From: Nothophaeocryptopus gaeumannii
Taxonomy: Eukaryota > Ascomycota > Dothideomycetes > Mycosphaerellales > Mycosphaerellaceae
Direction of reading: 5' to 3'
Assembly (NCBI GenBank): GCA_031771865.1
Contig: JASISA010000042.1
Span: 186,001 to 250,000 of the forward strand
Length of the DNA: 64,000 nucleotides
Position 1 is the first letter of the stretch. The number at the start of each line of letters is the position of its first letter. Shown in pieces: positions 34,721 through 45,986 of the stretch. The position numbers and the translations under genes were made by a program. A model generated the notes under the pieces. The model had not been told where the DNA came from. It ran no database searches and saw nothing but the letters and a program-made list of their open reading frames with translations.

Positions 34721-35502
34721 TTGTCTTGCGACGAAGTGGAATGACTGGAAGCTCTTGCCCAACGTATCCCTCGAAGCTCTTGACCAGGCTCGGTCGATGT
34801 CTTTTGCGCCCTCAACGGGGGAGAGTTGGGTAGGGAGACCAGTCGACGCCACCAGGCGGACCATTTCAGTTGGAGGCTCTGGGCCGTTCGGCGTGGGCGG
34901 CAGCCTGTAGACAAGGGAGTCTTCTACTTTCCGGTGAATTGAATCTGTGACGGCCGTCTAGGATAGTGTTTCAATCCTGCTGAGCGCGTGTTGGTAAGAC
35001 GAGGTTCGATACTCTCGTGCCCGATTTGCGCGCCAAAAGCATCTGGGTTCGTTGGTGACCGTCGGTTTCACAATGGCGACAGACGCTGTAGACGATTGGT
35101 GGGCATTTTCATCGAGTAAGCTCTAGCGAAAAGAGAGATATGGCGCGTCGAGGAAAAGCTGAACCTGGAGGAAATGGAAGACGTCGATAGTGATCCGTCA
35201 AAATTGCGTTAGCACCAGCATATCGCAAAGCGCCAGGCTTGTGCGTGCAGTCTCTGGAGCTAATTGCTCTTGACAGGTATTGCCTGAGAAGCAGTCGTGG
35301 ATGAGGCCATTGGGAGAAGTCGACGGGTTTCCATGCTGTTTTGCCGCAGAATTGACGGCAGTGTGACTGAGCAGTCGAGCAAAAAGAACCCAGCCATAGG
35401 CGGCGCCATCACCAAGTCTCGAACTGAGCGATTTCCAAAACTACAGCAGATAATCAGTAAGCAGCTCTCAAAGATGCCAAAGAAGTGCAAAAAAAGAATT
35501 GA
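34721..35502. other. intergenic, no gene seen
   Basis: Overlapping short frames on both strands with no consistent coding signal. Confidence 0.35.
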
Positions 35503-35898
35503 TCATTGCGTGATCTTGTTGAGTTTGTCAGATTCCATACTATACCTTCTTGCCGTCGCCGTAGAGTAAGAGAGATGTGCACGTACCATTGAGCTATCTG
35601 AGATTTCTCTAGAGAATTGGATGCTGAGACGTCCAATTTTGACCCTTATAATGTTGATCTTCAGACGTAGGGCGTCCGTGCTGAGACAAAGTAGCTGGAA
35701 TTGGACCTGAAGGTCCATTGATCCCTTCGCGACTGGCTCCCAGCACTCCAATGTTCGACTCTCCACCATGCAGCCTGGATCAAGCTCCACGTCTTTACGA
35801 TACAGCTGGACTAGGAAGACAAGGAAGTCCATGTTGCGAGAGGGATTCGAGATGGAGGCTGCGCTGGAGCTGTGCTGAAGGAGAACCTTCGGCTTCAT
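35503..35898 (-). pseudogene. possible fragment of family 2
   Basis: A 131-codon frame. Its middle (LECWEPVAKGSMDLQVQF, then ALRLKINIIRVK) can be laid beside the core of the copy at 43-44 kb (FQIIDCESVMGAGGSVLNIA, then AARLSGVNLRFV). The match is weak and by eye only. If right, it is a further diverged or truncated member of the family scattered over 35-44 kb. Confidence 0.25.
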
Positions 35899-36210
35899 TC
35901 CTTAACCTTTACTGTCAATCAACAAGCCCAGCACATGCTAGCGTGCTCGCCGTTGCGTCTCGACACACCATTCCTGCTTGTCTCCATACACCGTCTTGCC
36001 AGCAACCTTTCACCATAGCGAGTGTGTTTGCTTCGTCTGGCAGTTGGCAGAGAATGTCATAGAAACGTACCTCTTCATTGTGTGAATTGATTGCTCACGG
36101 GGTCCTATGGTCCCGTGTCCGAAGGAAGGCTATCTCGGGGCGTAAGACTACGGACCTCCTCCTAAATACCGACCCTCAGATACCCTCAGACTACAGACCA
36201 TCCTCCAACA

Positions 36211-37145
36211 ATGTTCGAAACCTGGCTCTACCGCCCAATTGGTCACTACCTTAACACCTACAACAAAGACCGTCCTCATATCCCAGCCAAAGCATTCCGG
36301 CTTACGTGTTTCATTCGCTGCAACGGCCGCTTCCTCACATTGTCTCAGGAATAAGCTCCCAGATGCGTACGGTCGTTCAACGTTCCAGAGAACCAGCTCG
36401 ATGATATCCGAGTTTGTCCTCCAGCAGCTCCAGCCACTTTTACAGCAAGGCATCCTGGATGGCTTCCAGTTCCTCAACTTCAAGCCGAATACTGTTACTG
36501 AGTTCGACAATGGTCTACTGAACATGGCTGTCTCCATCTCGATTAGTAGCTACGACTACCAGCAGCAGGTCAGCTCTAGACTACAGAGCCTCGGCGCGAT
36601 TTACGTGAGCCGGGAGGATTTGAGTACGATATGTGACTTCTACGAGAGAGCAGCGTTGCAGTTCCATATGTTCGACAAGACCGATGTCTTCCTCATGCCC
36701 CGCGATTGCAAGCGCGAGTTGTTACGTTCAATCCTACTTTCCAACATCCAGGCCGAACAGTTCGCCAAACTTGCAAAGAACTTGTCTATTGTCCTTGTCG
36801 CTCAGAGACGTGAATTCTTTGGAGGCGGCCTGTGACTTTTTGCAGCAGGGCTGGAGGAATTGACTTACTTCTGGAAGGAAACGCAGACAACCGAGTTCTG
36901 GGCAATATTTGATGATCATTCCCAGCTCTGGGAAGTCGTCGCATGGTATTTGAAGCAACCCAACGGCACGAGTGGAGGTCCGGCTCTTTCCACGAGACGA
37001 GGAGCTGATGTATTCATTCAATGGTGAGGGCTCTGCGAAACTGATTTGGATGGACGAGACGCCGCTATTGGGCGCAGGAAATCGTATACCGCAGAGGGCG
37101 CAGTATGAAGGCTACCTGTTGGGGGCGGCTCAGCAGGGTTTGTAG
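36211..37145 (+). pseudogene. family 2 copy a (two short introns, one frameshift)
   Basis: ATG at 36211 (MFETWLYRPIGHYLNTY). Exon 1 is exactly 95 nt. A 43-nt phase-2 intron follows (36306-36348, GTGTTT...TCTCAG), at the same place and phase as in the copy at 44 kb. Exon 2 (36349-36809) contains ISEFVLQQLQPLLQQGILDG, LLNMAVSISIS and QAEQFAKLAKNLSIVL. A 36-nt intron (36810-36845, GTGAATT...TGTGACTTTTTGCAG) removes a TGA and leads to exon 3 (FWAIFDDHSQLWEVVAWYLK). Near 36988 the frame shifts by one base to DEELMYSFNGEGSAKLIWMD, ending in a TAG at 37143. One frameshift therefore breaks an otherwise complete gene of about 290 aa. The family is unrecognised. No signal peptide. Confidence 0.55.
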
Positions 37146-37353
37146 TTGACCCGAAAGCGAGCATGGAGGTGTTCCGAAGTTAGTAACATCTTTAGCTCTT
37201 GGATTCTCTGCAATGCAAGATCAGCCCACTTTGACAAGATAAAGCCGTCGCTGAGAATAAGAGCTGATGTCGAATTTGTCCATCCGAGCCTTATGCTACG
37301 TCCAAACACAGGCAGTTTCCGCTCTCAGACCCGAGATAATCACCTGGCACTAG

Positions 37354-37971
37354 CTAGCAAGAGCCTTCATTGAACCACTTGTAGATCAGAAGTAGCGGCA
37401 GCGGCTCATTCGGCACAGACCATTGCACCTTTACTGTGCCGTTCTCATTGAAGCAATGCAACAGCTTGCCCTCCTGCACAAGCAGCCGTCTTTCCTCCGT
37501 ACTTGGAGCAGTACCCTTCAACCACTTCAAACAATCGCGCTCTTTCTCGATGTAAGATGAGCGACACGTGGCCTGGCCCTTGCAAAGAGAGCTCCACCAC
37601 CTTCGCGTAGGCTTCGCAACAATCGCATGCTGGTGGAAACCGGTATAGGCCTCGGCCGGTATACTTCCTCTGCTGAGCAATAAACCCAGCAATGAGACTG
37701 CATCAGGCTTCACAGACTTGCTAGCATGAGGGTGGATAGGAAGGTGGTGCGTAGCTCCCGCTGAATCGTGTTCGGGCTCAGAGTTGCGAGCCGGGCTTTG
37801 TAAGGCACTGATGCATGAGATGCCACGAGGAGTGCCGAAGCGGACATCTTCGTCCCAAAGGGCTCCGATCCTGGGCCTGATCCGCGGGTAATCCACGAGG
37901 AGTATGTAGACTGCGAAGTCTACGGACGTGCATTGGGATGTGAAGACGGGCCCTTTGGGGACGAGGTTCAT
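37354..37971 (-). CDS. family 2 copy b, hypothetical protein (205 aa)
   Basis: Single open frame from an ATG at 37971 to a TAG. The C-terminal 60 residues (DCLKWLKGTAPSTEERRLLV, then GKLLHCFNENGTVKVQW) match the C-terminal element of copies a, c and d (EELMYSFNGEGSAKLIW, EEMVDCFDGDRTVNAKW, EELIDFFSNNGSMEII). The N-terminal part (FTSQCTSVDFAVYILLVDYP) does not align convincingly with the others, so this copy may be rearranged or may start elsewhere. Codon use is uniform along the frame. It faces copy a tail-to-tail, 208 bp away. Function unknown. Confidence 0.55.
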   Translation of the reverse strand: MNLVPKGPVFTSQCTSVDFAVYILLVDYPRIRPRIGALWDEDVRFGTPRGISCISALQSPARNSEPEHDSAGATHHLPIHPHASKSVKPDAVSLLGLLLSRGSIPAEAYTGFHQHAIVAKPTRRWWSSLCKGQATCRSSYIEKERDCLKWLKGTAPSTEERRLLVQEGKLLHCFNENGTVKVQWSVPNEPLPLLLIYKWFNEGSC

Positions 37972-38774
37972 GAGCTGGAAGCATCACGCCCTGGAAAGAG
38001 ATTCGATGCGCATCCGGGGCGGGTTGTTCGAATGTTTAGCCCAGGGCGCTGTCGGATGTAGCTAGGCACCCTGACTGCTACAACGGATGGATGAGACCAG
38101 ACGAATGGTAATCGCTTATGGTTCTTGTCCCTCGAGACTCTTTATAAGCAACAGCAGTCGGCATGTGGCCACGCGAACACTAATTTCAATCCCGGCTTTG
38201 GAGGTGACGGATGCGAAAGCGCGATGAGATACAATGAGGAGGCTTGAGAAAGCGTGTGGTAACGGGGCGAAAATGTAACCTGGTATTTCGCTATGTACGA
38301 GGGCGGGGTCGAGCAGCGCGGCTTTGATGTCGAGTGATACATTGCCGGAGAGACGAGCTACGTATTGATCAGTGATCAGTGGTAGGCTCAGCGCCTTCAG
38401 GCATTTCTCATCGGATGGAAGATGTCAGTACAGCTGGCGACCGCTGCACCGTATCAAGCGCATTGGGCAGCAGGCTTAGTATTGTGTACTTCTTGATCTG
38501 GGATACCTTTCTGGGTTGCTGCCGGGTGATCTTGAAGACCGTTGCAGCAATCCATCTTGTGCGGCTCCGTGTTTGTGGTTGTCATCCTCAAAGCGGACGG
38601 ACGAGCGACGGAAGTTTTGAAAGTGTGCGCTGCGCTTGGGCCAACAACGTGCAGAGTTTCTGTGGCTTGGCGATTTGTGACTTTCAATGTACTCGATCCC
38701 TTCATGCCCTCGCTCCTCTCCGGACACATCGAAAAAGGCATTGATGACGCCGTGCAGCATCGTCGGAGCACAAG
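37972..38774. other. intergenic, no gene seen
   Basis: Upstream of copy b. Overlapping frames near 38450-38860 on both strands lack support. Confidence 0.35.
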
Positions 38775-39112
38775 ATGGAGAAGCTACCGCGAGAGCTACG
38801 AAAGAAGATCTACGGGTACGCCGCCGTCGCGCCCACCCATATCTACATCGAGGCACACACGGAGAACGGGCGGAGCACAGACGAACGTACAGCGAGGAGC
38901 AAGCAGACGACGAGCGACGGAAATGGACATACCAGTATCGCTCGCCTACTTCTTACGGGTACAAATGCACTGCCGCCGGGTACAACCAAACCCCCTCGGA
39001 AGAGTCCATCTCGCACGGCACTCCAGTCGCTCTGCAAACGTACGTCAGTTACTGCCGCGCTTCCAAGGCCGTGCGATTTGAGATGAGTGATATGTCCTTC
39101 ACTCGGAATTGA
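38775..39112 (+). pseudogene. F-box/2EXR-like fragment with a frameshift
   Basis: ATG at 38775 begins MEKLPRELRKKIYGYA, the typical N-terminus of the many fungal F-box or 2EXR-type proteins. It continues AAVAPTHIYIEAHTENG. Near 38890 the coding character moves to another frame (YSEEQADDERRKWTYQYRSP, then GYKCTAAGYNQTPSEE), which runs to a TGA at 39110. No plausible intron links the two, so I read it as a frameshifted remnant of a substrate-adaptor-type gene. Confidence 0.4.
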
Positions 39113-39603
39113 TTCATGATTCGGACGATCAGCATAGGTTCCCAAAGTGGCCCAATCACGGCCGCTGTAAGAAGAAGCCAGACGATTGCAAATGCTGGAG
39201 CCTCATCGTTCCCCGTGCCGTCATCGACAGTACCGGGAGCTGGATCATCGAAGGACCCGGACCAAATAGAGGACGCTCGTGTTGGCGCAGGCGCTGCGCT
39301 GGGCTCCGCTATCGTATCGGGTGGGCGTTGTACATCGAGCATCGAGAACACAAAGACGTTGTTTGTTGGGAGGATGAGCTAGGTAATGGACGAAGGACTT
39401 GTGTCGATAGAATGAGAGCTATTTGGATCCGATGATTGAGGATAAGATTACTAACACTCCGCCGCTCAAGGCGACGCGGCGCTTTGAGGTCACTGTTCCC
39501 GAGATCATGAGAATGCTGCTCAAAGTAGGAGGATTTGGAGCAGATGTGATTGAGATGGGGCTGAGAATGCTGCAGCCGGGGGCATGATGCTTGCTACGAT
39601 ACC
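39113..39603. other. unresolved region downstream of the F-box-like remnant
   Basis: All three plus frames and one minus frame are partly open here (39109-39435 and 39049-39351). One may be the lost 3' part of the F-box-like gene, but I cannot choose between them. Confidence 0.3.
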
Positions 39604-40585
39604 TCAATTGCCTGGAAAGAACGCCAACAAATCCTTTGCCAATCGATCCGGCTTCTCCAATGCCAGACTATGCCCGCACTCCTCATAAATTTCCGACCTC
39701 ACGACATTGTTCGCAAACTTCCTCGCGCACTCCTCTACCTTTGGCCCAAAGAACTCAGGAGCACCGATCGTGAACACTGGGATATCCAGCTTCTTCTTAG
39801 CGCACTCCTGGTTGATGTCACCATTCTTGAAACCAGCGCGATACGTTTCCAGGATTCCGCGAAGACATCCCGGCTGCTTCACACACTCAACCCAGTGATT
39901 CAACGCTTTCGGCTCAATCATCGTGGGATTGTAGCATTCCTGCTTGATGAACATCTCCCAGAACTCGAACTCTTTGCCCTGGATCAGCATTTCCGGAATA
40001 TGCGGAATGGCGAAAAAACTCAGATGCTGCACAAGAAAATGAGCCTACAGAAACCCGAACATCAGGAATAATGCGACTCACCCAACACCACACACCATCC
40101 TTCCGATACTGCGCCGTCACATTCTCCCTCGTCCAATAACTACTCTCCTCCAGACCCAACCCACTCAACAACATCTCACAAAAGCTCAACTTCAGCACCC
40201 GGTCGCGATACAATCCCGCAACAGCATACGCATAATCCGCACCTCGATCCTCACCATGCAAATAAAACTTCTCATGCCCCAGCTGCGTCATCAAATCCGC
40301 CACATCCGCAGCTTGCTCTCTGGAGTCGTAGCCGTCGGTCGTTGGAGGTTTGTCGGAGTATCCGAAACCGCGAAGATCGGGAGCAACGAGGGTGAAGTGC
40401 GGTGTGAGTAGCGGGAAAAGACGATACCAGTAAAAGGAGTTCTTGGGCGTCCCGTGCAGGAGGAGGAGTGGCGGACCGGATCCAGCGGTGATGTAATGCA
40501 GGCGGATGCCGTTGACGCGAGCGCGGCCATGGCGGACTGGAGTGCCGGCGTGGTCGTATGTTTCTGCTAATTCAGACATCTTCAC
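39604..40585 (-). CDS. alpha/beta hydrolase, epoxide hydrolase / haloacetate dehalogenase type (314 aa, one 37-nt intron)
   Basis: Exons 40585-40082 and 40044-39604. The 37-nt intron (GTGAGT...TGTAG) is required to keep frame (VWCW|AHFLVQHLSF). The oxyanion-hole motif HGTP is at residues 44-47. The core strand motif is VAPDLRGFGYSDKP. The nucleophile elbow GEDRGADYAY gives Asp113, in place of the Ser of esterases. The catalytic His is in ECGHSLALEKP (about 293). An Asp nucleophile within xxDRG is the signature of epoxide hydrolases and fluoroacetate-type dehalogenases. The cap domain lies between residues about 135 and 235. It is a soluble enzyme of detoxification or secondary metabolism; the exact substrate cannot be read from sequence. 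ATG at 40579 is an equally good start. Confidence 0.88.
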
Positions 40586-41607
40586 TTACCCAATAGTTTT
40601 CTCCTGTGTAATGCTGCTGGGATGATGTTGCGTTATCTTTCTCTTGATCCTATTGAGGCTTTGTCGACCCCGCACGAACACCGTCATCGTTACCGAGGGG
40701 TGGAGCGGAGATACGGAAGACTTTCCACCGTCCTCATACCATCTCCTTTGCGCACACTAGATAGTATATGCTTTCTTGCAGTCCAGACCGGCCAGAAACA
40801 TCCTTCGCGTAATCCGACAGGGTTCCCGTGATCCGCCAATACAAGCCTCAAAGCGCCTCTCCGCGGCTATGCCAATCATGTCGACCCTTGTGGTATCTGC
40901 AAGCGCCTTTCGACCACCAAAGTCCATGTTGGCCTGTCTGCCCCACCCACGAGCTGTAGCAGCACTCCCAGAGGACCGTGGAAGAGATCTTGGCGCTGGG
41001 AATGTGAGGTCGAAATAAGGTTCTCATCTACGCACTGCTCTTTCCCTGCTACAACCCACGAGACACAACCCAATATGGCAAAAGACTGTCGAGAACCCGG
41101 CCTATCATCTTCCTGCACGAGATTAGAGCTTGTCTGAGTTTACCACAGATGGAAGGGAGCTGCCGGAAGTTGTGATGCTCCACTGCTACTAGAAGTACTC
41201 TGGCACTCTGGCGAAACTGGTGCTGTAGAGGATAGCACCCAACGTGGAACCATTACCTCGCTTGCGAGCCTCGGAGACCAAAAATAGTAAACGCTGAGAG
41301 CTATGAAAACCAACTGGTCGTCTATCAGCTTTCTTTCCATCACGCCAAAGCTTGCCTGCATGTTGGCGGTAGTCAGCCAGGCTGTCAGTAGTTCCGCTAC
41401 ACCGCTGCGACCTGGGCCTCCCCGGTACTCTGGCGAAGCCCCAACCACAATAGTGAGTACTAAGGACTACCTGATGCCTTTCAAACCTGGAAGGACAAGT
41501 TGAAGCATTGATTGATTGTTTCAGACCTCGTTCACGCAGACTTTAGACAGTCGTCACTGTTGACCGTTACTCAATCCATACTCTGCTATTCATCCAGAAT
41601 CAAACCA
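40586..41607. other. gene-poor stretch
   Basis: Promoter side of the hydrolase, then short frames on both strands (40876-41118, 41140-41448). The latter contains a hydrophobic run (QLVFIALSVYYFW), but I cannot support a gene. Confidence 0.35.
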
Positions 41608-42209
41608 TCATACAAGCCATTTAGCGTTCACGGTCCTATCACCATCGAAGCAATCCACCATTTCTTCATCTCGGATCTGGAGCACAAGCTCATCCGAGCG
41701 AGACTCGTTGACCGCCTGACCAGGAAGCGCTCCAAGCGGAATGTCCGTATCAAACTCGGCATTCTTCATTCGATTGAACACTTGCGAGGTCAGGGACTTG
41801 AAGAACAGCCCTTCTTCTGGTCTGTTCTCCAAGATGCAAATGGCCACATGTGGAGAGTCGGTGTCCAGTGTGACGGAATGGAATCGAATCATAGCTTTGA
41901 CCGTATTGCAATGGTTGGTGTGGTGCTCGGGAAATGGCTGTGCCAGAATGAAGGCCACATTGCACGATCGAATTGTCCGAACGACTGTTCTCCGAAGTCG
42001 TCTTTTGACGCGGTCTGGTCGAATCCGAACATGTGGAACTGCTTCCATTCACCATGGAGGTAGAGATTGGGCAGCGTCAGGTCCGTGATGAGCATCTCGT
42101 CCACCGTCACGAAAACAGCAATGTAATAGTGCGACTCGATGATATCGATGATGGGATATTCGAAGAAGAAATCCATGATCTGGAGGCCAGACAGTCGGTG
42201 AGTTCGCAT
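41608..42209 (-). pseudogene. family 2 copy c, frameshifted
   Basis: Coding character starts in one frame (GLQIMDFFFEYPIIDIIESH, YIAVFVTVDEM, WKQFHMFGFDQ). This corresponds to GILDGFQFLNF...MAVSISIS...LQFHMFDKTDVF of copy a. It changes frame between about 41900 and 42040 and continues (EFDTDIPLGALPGQAVNES, VLQIRDEEMVDCFDGDRTV) to a TGA at 41608. A third frame further upstream (42250-42210, MSVEQLVFDVWLN) may be the preceding piece, corresponding to ISEFVLQQL. The gene is broken by at least one indel. Confidence 0.45.
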
Positions 42210-43258
42210 GAGTTTAGCCAGACGTCAAAGACGAGTTGCTCTACACTCATTTGTCGAGTTGGTCTTTCTTGAAAGCAAAGGTCGGCACGAATCATTTCCC
42301 AGTCTGTCGGTTTTAGACGTGTGCAATGTTGAAGTCCTTGTAAATGAAGACCGCCAGTATGACCTTGTTGTTTTTCTGTGTTGGAGCTATATTCGTGGCA
42401 CCAATGATTGAGCTTGAGGTTTTGTGAAGCTAACGAGTCGCGATTTCGGAGTCCGGCGGCTGTGGTAGATCTGAGACTAAGCCCTTGGACGAGAAGCAGT
42501 AATGGAGCTGGAGCTGCCGTTGATCTACTTCGGACGTTTCGAACGTGGATAGCGACTTCCTTCTCACAGCAAACACGAAAGAAGGCGAGCACGGTCGAGA
42601 AGATCAAGGTGATGCCATGAAGATATGGATAGAGACCGCACGTCTCCTTTTCCCCTCGACAAAATTACAGTTACGGTGGCAACCCGGTAGGGCTTCTAAG
42701 ATGCATAGATGCTGCAACGATGATGAAGACTGTTCGGCGACACCTACAACCATCGTGCATTTTGGTGTATTGCGGTGGAAGTCGCTATGAGAGGTTTTGG
42801 GTGACAAATCCGAGCACGAGGACGACAACGCTTTGGTGGGATTGCGACAGATCACGGAGAGAGCGCGATAGGACTGTTACAGTGAACTTAGTGGTGTGAA
42901 AAGAAAGGTATTGTCGTTCTTTCAGTGCTGAGCAGCGGGGAACTTTAGGCCAGGGAGAACAAGGAGTTCTCAATTTTGAGTGAGCAATTCGATCCCAGCG
43001 GTAATACAACGATCTAGGTCCTTTGCTCGATATCGCCCTTCGGCAGCACGCCTTCTTCACAACCAGGAGTAACGGCGAATCCAGTCGACACTGACTCTGC
43101 GATGAGATAAGTAGATGGTACAGAGCAACCTCTCGCTGTGGACGAGTGCCTCCAAGATAGACAGCGCCCTGTTTCCCGCTCCCAACCATAGCATCCTTTC
43201 ATCAGCCCTTCTGTCGCCATCAGCCGATCACATCCAAACTCGCAACGCCGTTACTCAT
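42210..43258. other. gene-poor stretch between family 2 copies
   Basis: Apart from a possible extra 5' piece of copy c near 42210-42260, I see no gene. Short frames at 42604-43220 overlap and lack support. Confidence 0.35.
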
Positions 43259-44098
43259 CTAAATGATTTCCATCGAACCGTTGTTGCTGAAGAAGTCGAT
43301 CAGCTCCTCGTCACGACAGCGTATCACCAGCTTCTCCTGTTCATCGTCCACCAACTCTTTGCACCAGCCAATAACTTCCCATTACTCGTACCCTCCTGGA
43401 ACGACTCGATTGAATGGGTGAGTCATGTGTGTTGTAGAGATGAGATCATGCACGGAGGATGAGTAGGTAGAAGACGAATTCCGTTGGCAGGATGTGGACG
43501 ACGTTAAGCGATCAGAACGTTGGCAAGAACTTTCCCAGGCTTGCCCATCTTTTGTGCTTGCCCGTTGGAGAGAAAGATCGAGGTCAGGATGTCGCAATGC
43601 TGATCGTAAGACCTCGCGGAGATGCATGGAGTGTCGATGGAAGCAAACTGCTTGACGGCTCTTCTGTGAGAGTTACCCATCAACTTCACTTGGTCGGGAG
43701 TGACAAATCTTAGATTGACTCCGCTCAAGCGGGCAGCGGCTTCCGCACCAAGATTACGTCTGGTAATGACAATGTATACCGCAATGTTCAAAACGCTCCC
43801 ACCCGCCCCCATGACCGATTCGCAGTCAATGATTTGAAAGCCCTCCAGTAAGCCATTCTGTAGAAGCTGACGGTTCCGCGAGAGAATGAATTCGGAGAAG
43901 CTCAGGCTCCGCTGCTGTTGTGAGACATCGTATGTTGGGACGTTCAGACTTCCCCTGGCTTGACGTGCACACCATGTATTCGTTCTGGTGGCGGACAAAA
44001 CACAACATGCGGACGTCACGGACTAAGGTGCCCGAGTTTTGCGTCCTGCACTCTTCCAGGAAGCTGCAAATCGAGAGCTGAAGCCATGAGCTACACAT
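43259..44098 (-). pseudogene. family 2 copy d (nonsense TAA plus frame change)
   Basis: ATG at 44098 (MCSSWLQLSICSFLEEC). Exon 1 is 95 nt, as in copy a, and aligns with it residue for residue without gaps (W5, L6, I10, L14, R30 identical). A 49-nt phase-2 intron (43955-44003, GTGTTT...GCCAG) leads to exon 2 (FSEFILSRNRQLLQNGLLEG, SVLNIAVYIVIT, IFLSNGQAQKM). A TAA at 43504-43506 stands exactly where copy a has CAG (LVAQRR versus LIA-stop-RR). Downstream, after a frame change, the C-terminal element is still readable (WEVIGWCKELVDDEQEKL, CRDEELIDFFSNNGSMEII) and ends at a TAG at 43259. Confidence 0.55.
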
Positions 44099-44522
44099 CG
44101 TATTGCATCGCAGTGCGTCCGAATGACTCTCAGCTTCGTTGAGCTCTCATGTTTACCAGATAGTGTAGCAATCGCTTTCTTTGTTGGCGTCTGGAAGCAA
44201 ATTGGAGCTCGATTGCTCACATTTGTCTCTCTTTGATGCTAGTCAAAGACGCACGCGAAACAAAGACCTTCTTCTTCGCGCGTATCGAAAGCGGTCAAGG
44301 CAATGAGATCAGACATCTACCATGGCTGTCAGTACGACGTTTGAGATGGTCGAGTCCGGAACTTGGGACAAGATCGTTGGAATGTGGGCGGGAACAAGGC
44401 GTAGCCAGCGAAATTCTATACATGTTTCAAGCGTACGGCTGCTTTATTGCGGCGCCGATTTCGTCGGGAGCAGCATGGCTGCTGTGAGACAGAGAAAGAG
44501 AGGGTAGGTGAGCCTGTTTCGC
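44099..44522. other. intergenic, no gene seen
   Basis: Promoter side of family 2 copy d and 3' flank of the next minus-strand gene. No supported frame. Confidence 0.4.
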
Positions 44523-45021
44523 TCAGTCCATCTCCTCCACTTCCACCTCCAGCCAAAGAAAGTCCGGCCAAGCCGCCCACCCGAAAATCGCCTCTCTGAT
44601 CTCCTTCACCTGCGCCGCAGCGAGGTGCTCCCCCGCCTCCTCCAGCCCCTGATACATAGCGGCCATCCTGTCCAGCGCCGCCTGATTGCGTGACCGCTCT
44701 CCTTCCGCAACCGTTGGATGAACGAGCCGGATTTGATCCAGCTGCCAGGCTCGGAAGCGGAAAAGAGGAAAGCGCGGCTGGAGAATGACCAGGTGGTGGT
44801 AGACCACGCGGTCTCGGGCGGCCTTGATGGCGCAAGGGGCGACATCGTGGCGGAGGAGCGTCGCGATCTCCAGAACCTCGACGACGGCGTCGCGGATCGT
44901 GGGCGAGCTCGTTGGCGGCGTCACGTTCGTGATGCCGGAGGCTGGGAGGATGTAGGCCTACTCAGCGTGTCAGCATGCGAAGCAGGTGTTGGGTCTTGTT
45001 TTGACCTACGAGTCCGAGCAT
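44523..45021 (-). CDS. hypothetical protein (about 148 aa, one intron)
   Basis: Exon 1 is the four-codon MLGL (45021-45010). A 52-nt intron (GTAGGT, branch GCTGACAC, acceptor GAGTAG) leads to exon 2 (44957-44523). The protein is helical and charged (RDAVVEVLEIATLLRHDVAP, AIKAARDRVVYHHLVILQPR, LDRMAAMYQGLEEAGEHLAA) with a Trp/acidic C-terminus (AWPDFLWLEVEVEEMD). No signal peptide and no recognised family. Codon use is strongly GC-ending, unlike the flanks. If the small first exon is wrong, a GTG/ATG-less start would remain, so the 5' end is uncertain. Confidence 0.5.
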
Positions 45022-45566
45022 CTTTGTGCTTCTTTCCGGGAGAAATGGAGGATGTGATGATCTGCTTTTCCTCATTAGCATATGGATAGATCGTGAGCGG
45101 CTTCAGAGAGCAGTGCTCTGTCAGTGAACACGTACAAGATGGAAGATTGGGACGAGTCGCTTCCAGGAACAGTGGGCTCGTATGCTCTGCTGTGTATATA
45201 CATGTTAGCTTGGATCCACAAGATTAGTGGGAGGGGGAAGCTGCATATATACTTACGCAGATTCGGCTTTGTTTGCTTGTTCAGGTTCGTAGAGCGGAAA
45301 AGAGAACTTGTAGAAGTTTGTCGGAGACGTGAGGGTGACGTGGCCGTTTCGAGAATCCAGACTTCACTTAGGTGGGCCGCGCCAAGCCGGGATCTTCCAT
45401 GATCAGCCAAGGCCGCACCGAACAGCAACTCCGAGACATCGCGACCAGCGTGTCGAACATGACAACTAGCTTGCTCTTTCGCGCTCCCATACCGCTAAGC
45501 AAGGCAAAGTAAGCAGACATTGGAACTGCGAAGGAAAATGCTGACCGCAACGTTAGCACATCACAC
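45022..45566. other. intergenic, no gene seen
   Basis: No supported frame on either strand. A proline-rich alternative frame begins at about 45520 and overlaps the next entry. Confidence 0.35.
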
Positions 45567-45986
45567 AAATGAACCGCCGCCATATCCGCACAAGACAGCA
45601 TCTCGCCTGCCGCGTCCGCAGCCGCACCACCCACATCCACCATCATTCATCCCTCCCGCCTGCCGCCACCAAAAGAGGAGAACGAGCATTGGTACCTCCC
45701 AAAGCTCACCAAACGCACCCCGTCTCCTAACGAGGGCTCTATCACCGCGCTCCCGGCTACCAACGCCGCCATCTCTGGACTTCCGCCGCTCGAGAAGAAG
45801 TCGAAGTGGCGGGCAATGAAGGCTCGCCTGCAGAAGCTCGACGCGAACTTCGCGGAGAAATTTCGTCGTCTGTCGGTGCGCATCCGCGCCGCTACGAGCC
45901 AGGTCGAGGCATGGAAGGAGAGGAGTCGAGAGGAGACGAAGACGGCGAGGATGGAGGGTAGGGAAGTCAGCTTGACGTGCCTTTGA
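45567..45986 (+). other. coding-like segment, basic helical protein fragment
   Basis: A frame open from a TGA at 45564 to a TGA at 45984 encodes an Ala/Ser-rich leader (ISAQDSISPAASAAAPPTST) and then a basic helical part (KWRAMKARLQKLDANFAEKF, RRLSVRIRAATSQVEAWKER). Codon use is good, but there is no ATG before the helical part except an internal one (WRAMKARL). A first exon with an ATG may lie upstream (an MLTATLAHH frame begins at 45520). Family unknown. Confidence 0.35.

Noticed and set aside
35001..35035. A tRNA-like GAGGTTCGATACTC segment
   Set aside because: The stem and loop lengths do not fit a T-arm and no cloverleaf can be folded by eye.
36300..36350. A shared +1 programmed frameshift in family 2 copies a and d
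   Set aside because: Both copies show the same frame change, which first suggested recoding. However, both have a GTGTTT...CAG intron of 43 or 49 nt in phase 2 at that point, which explains it fully.
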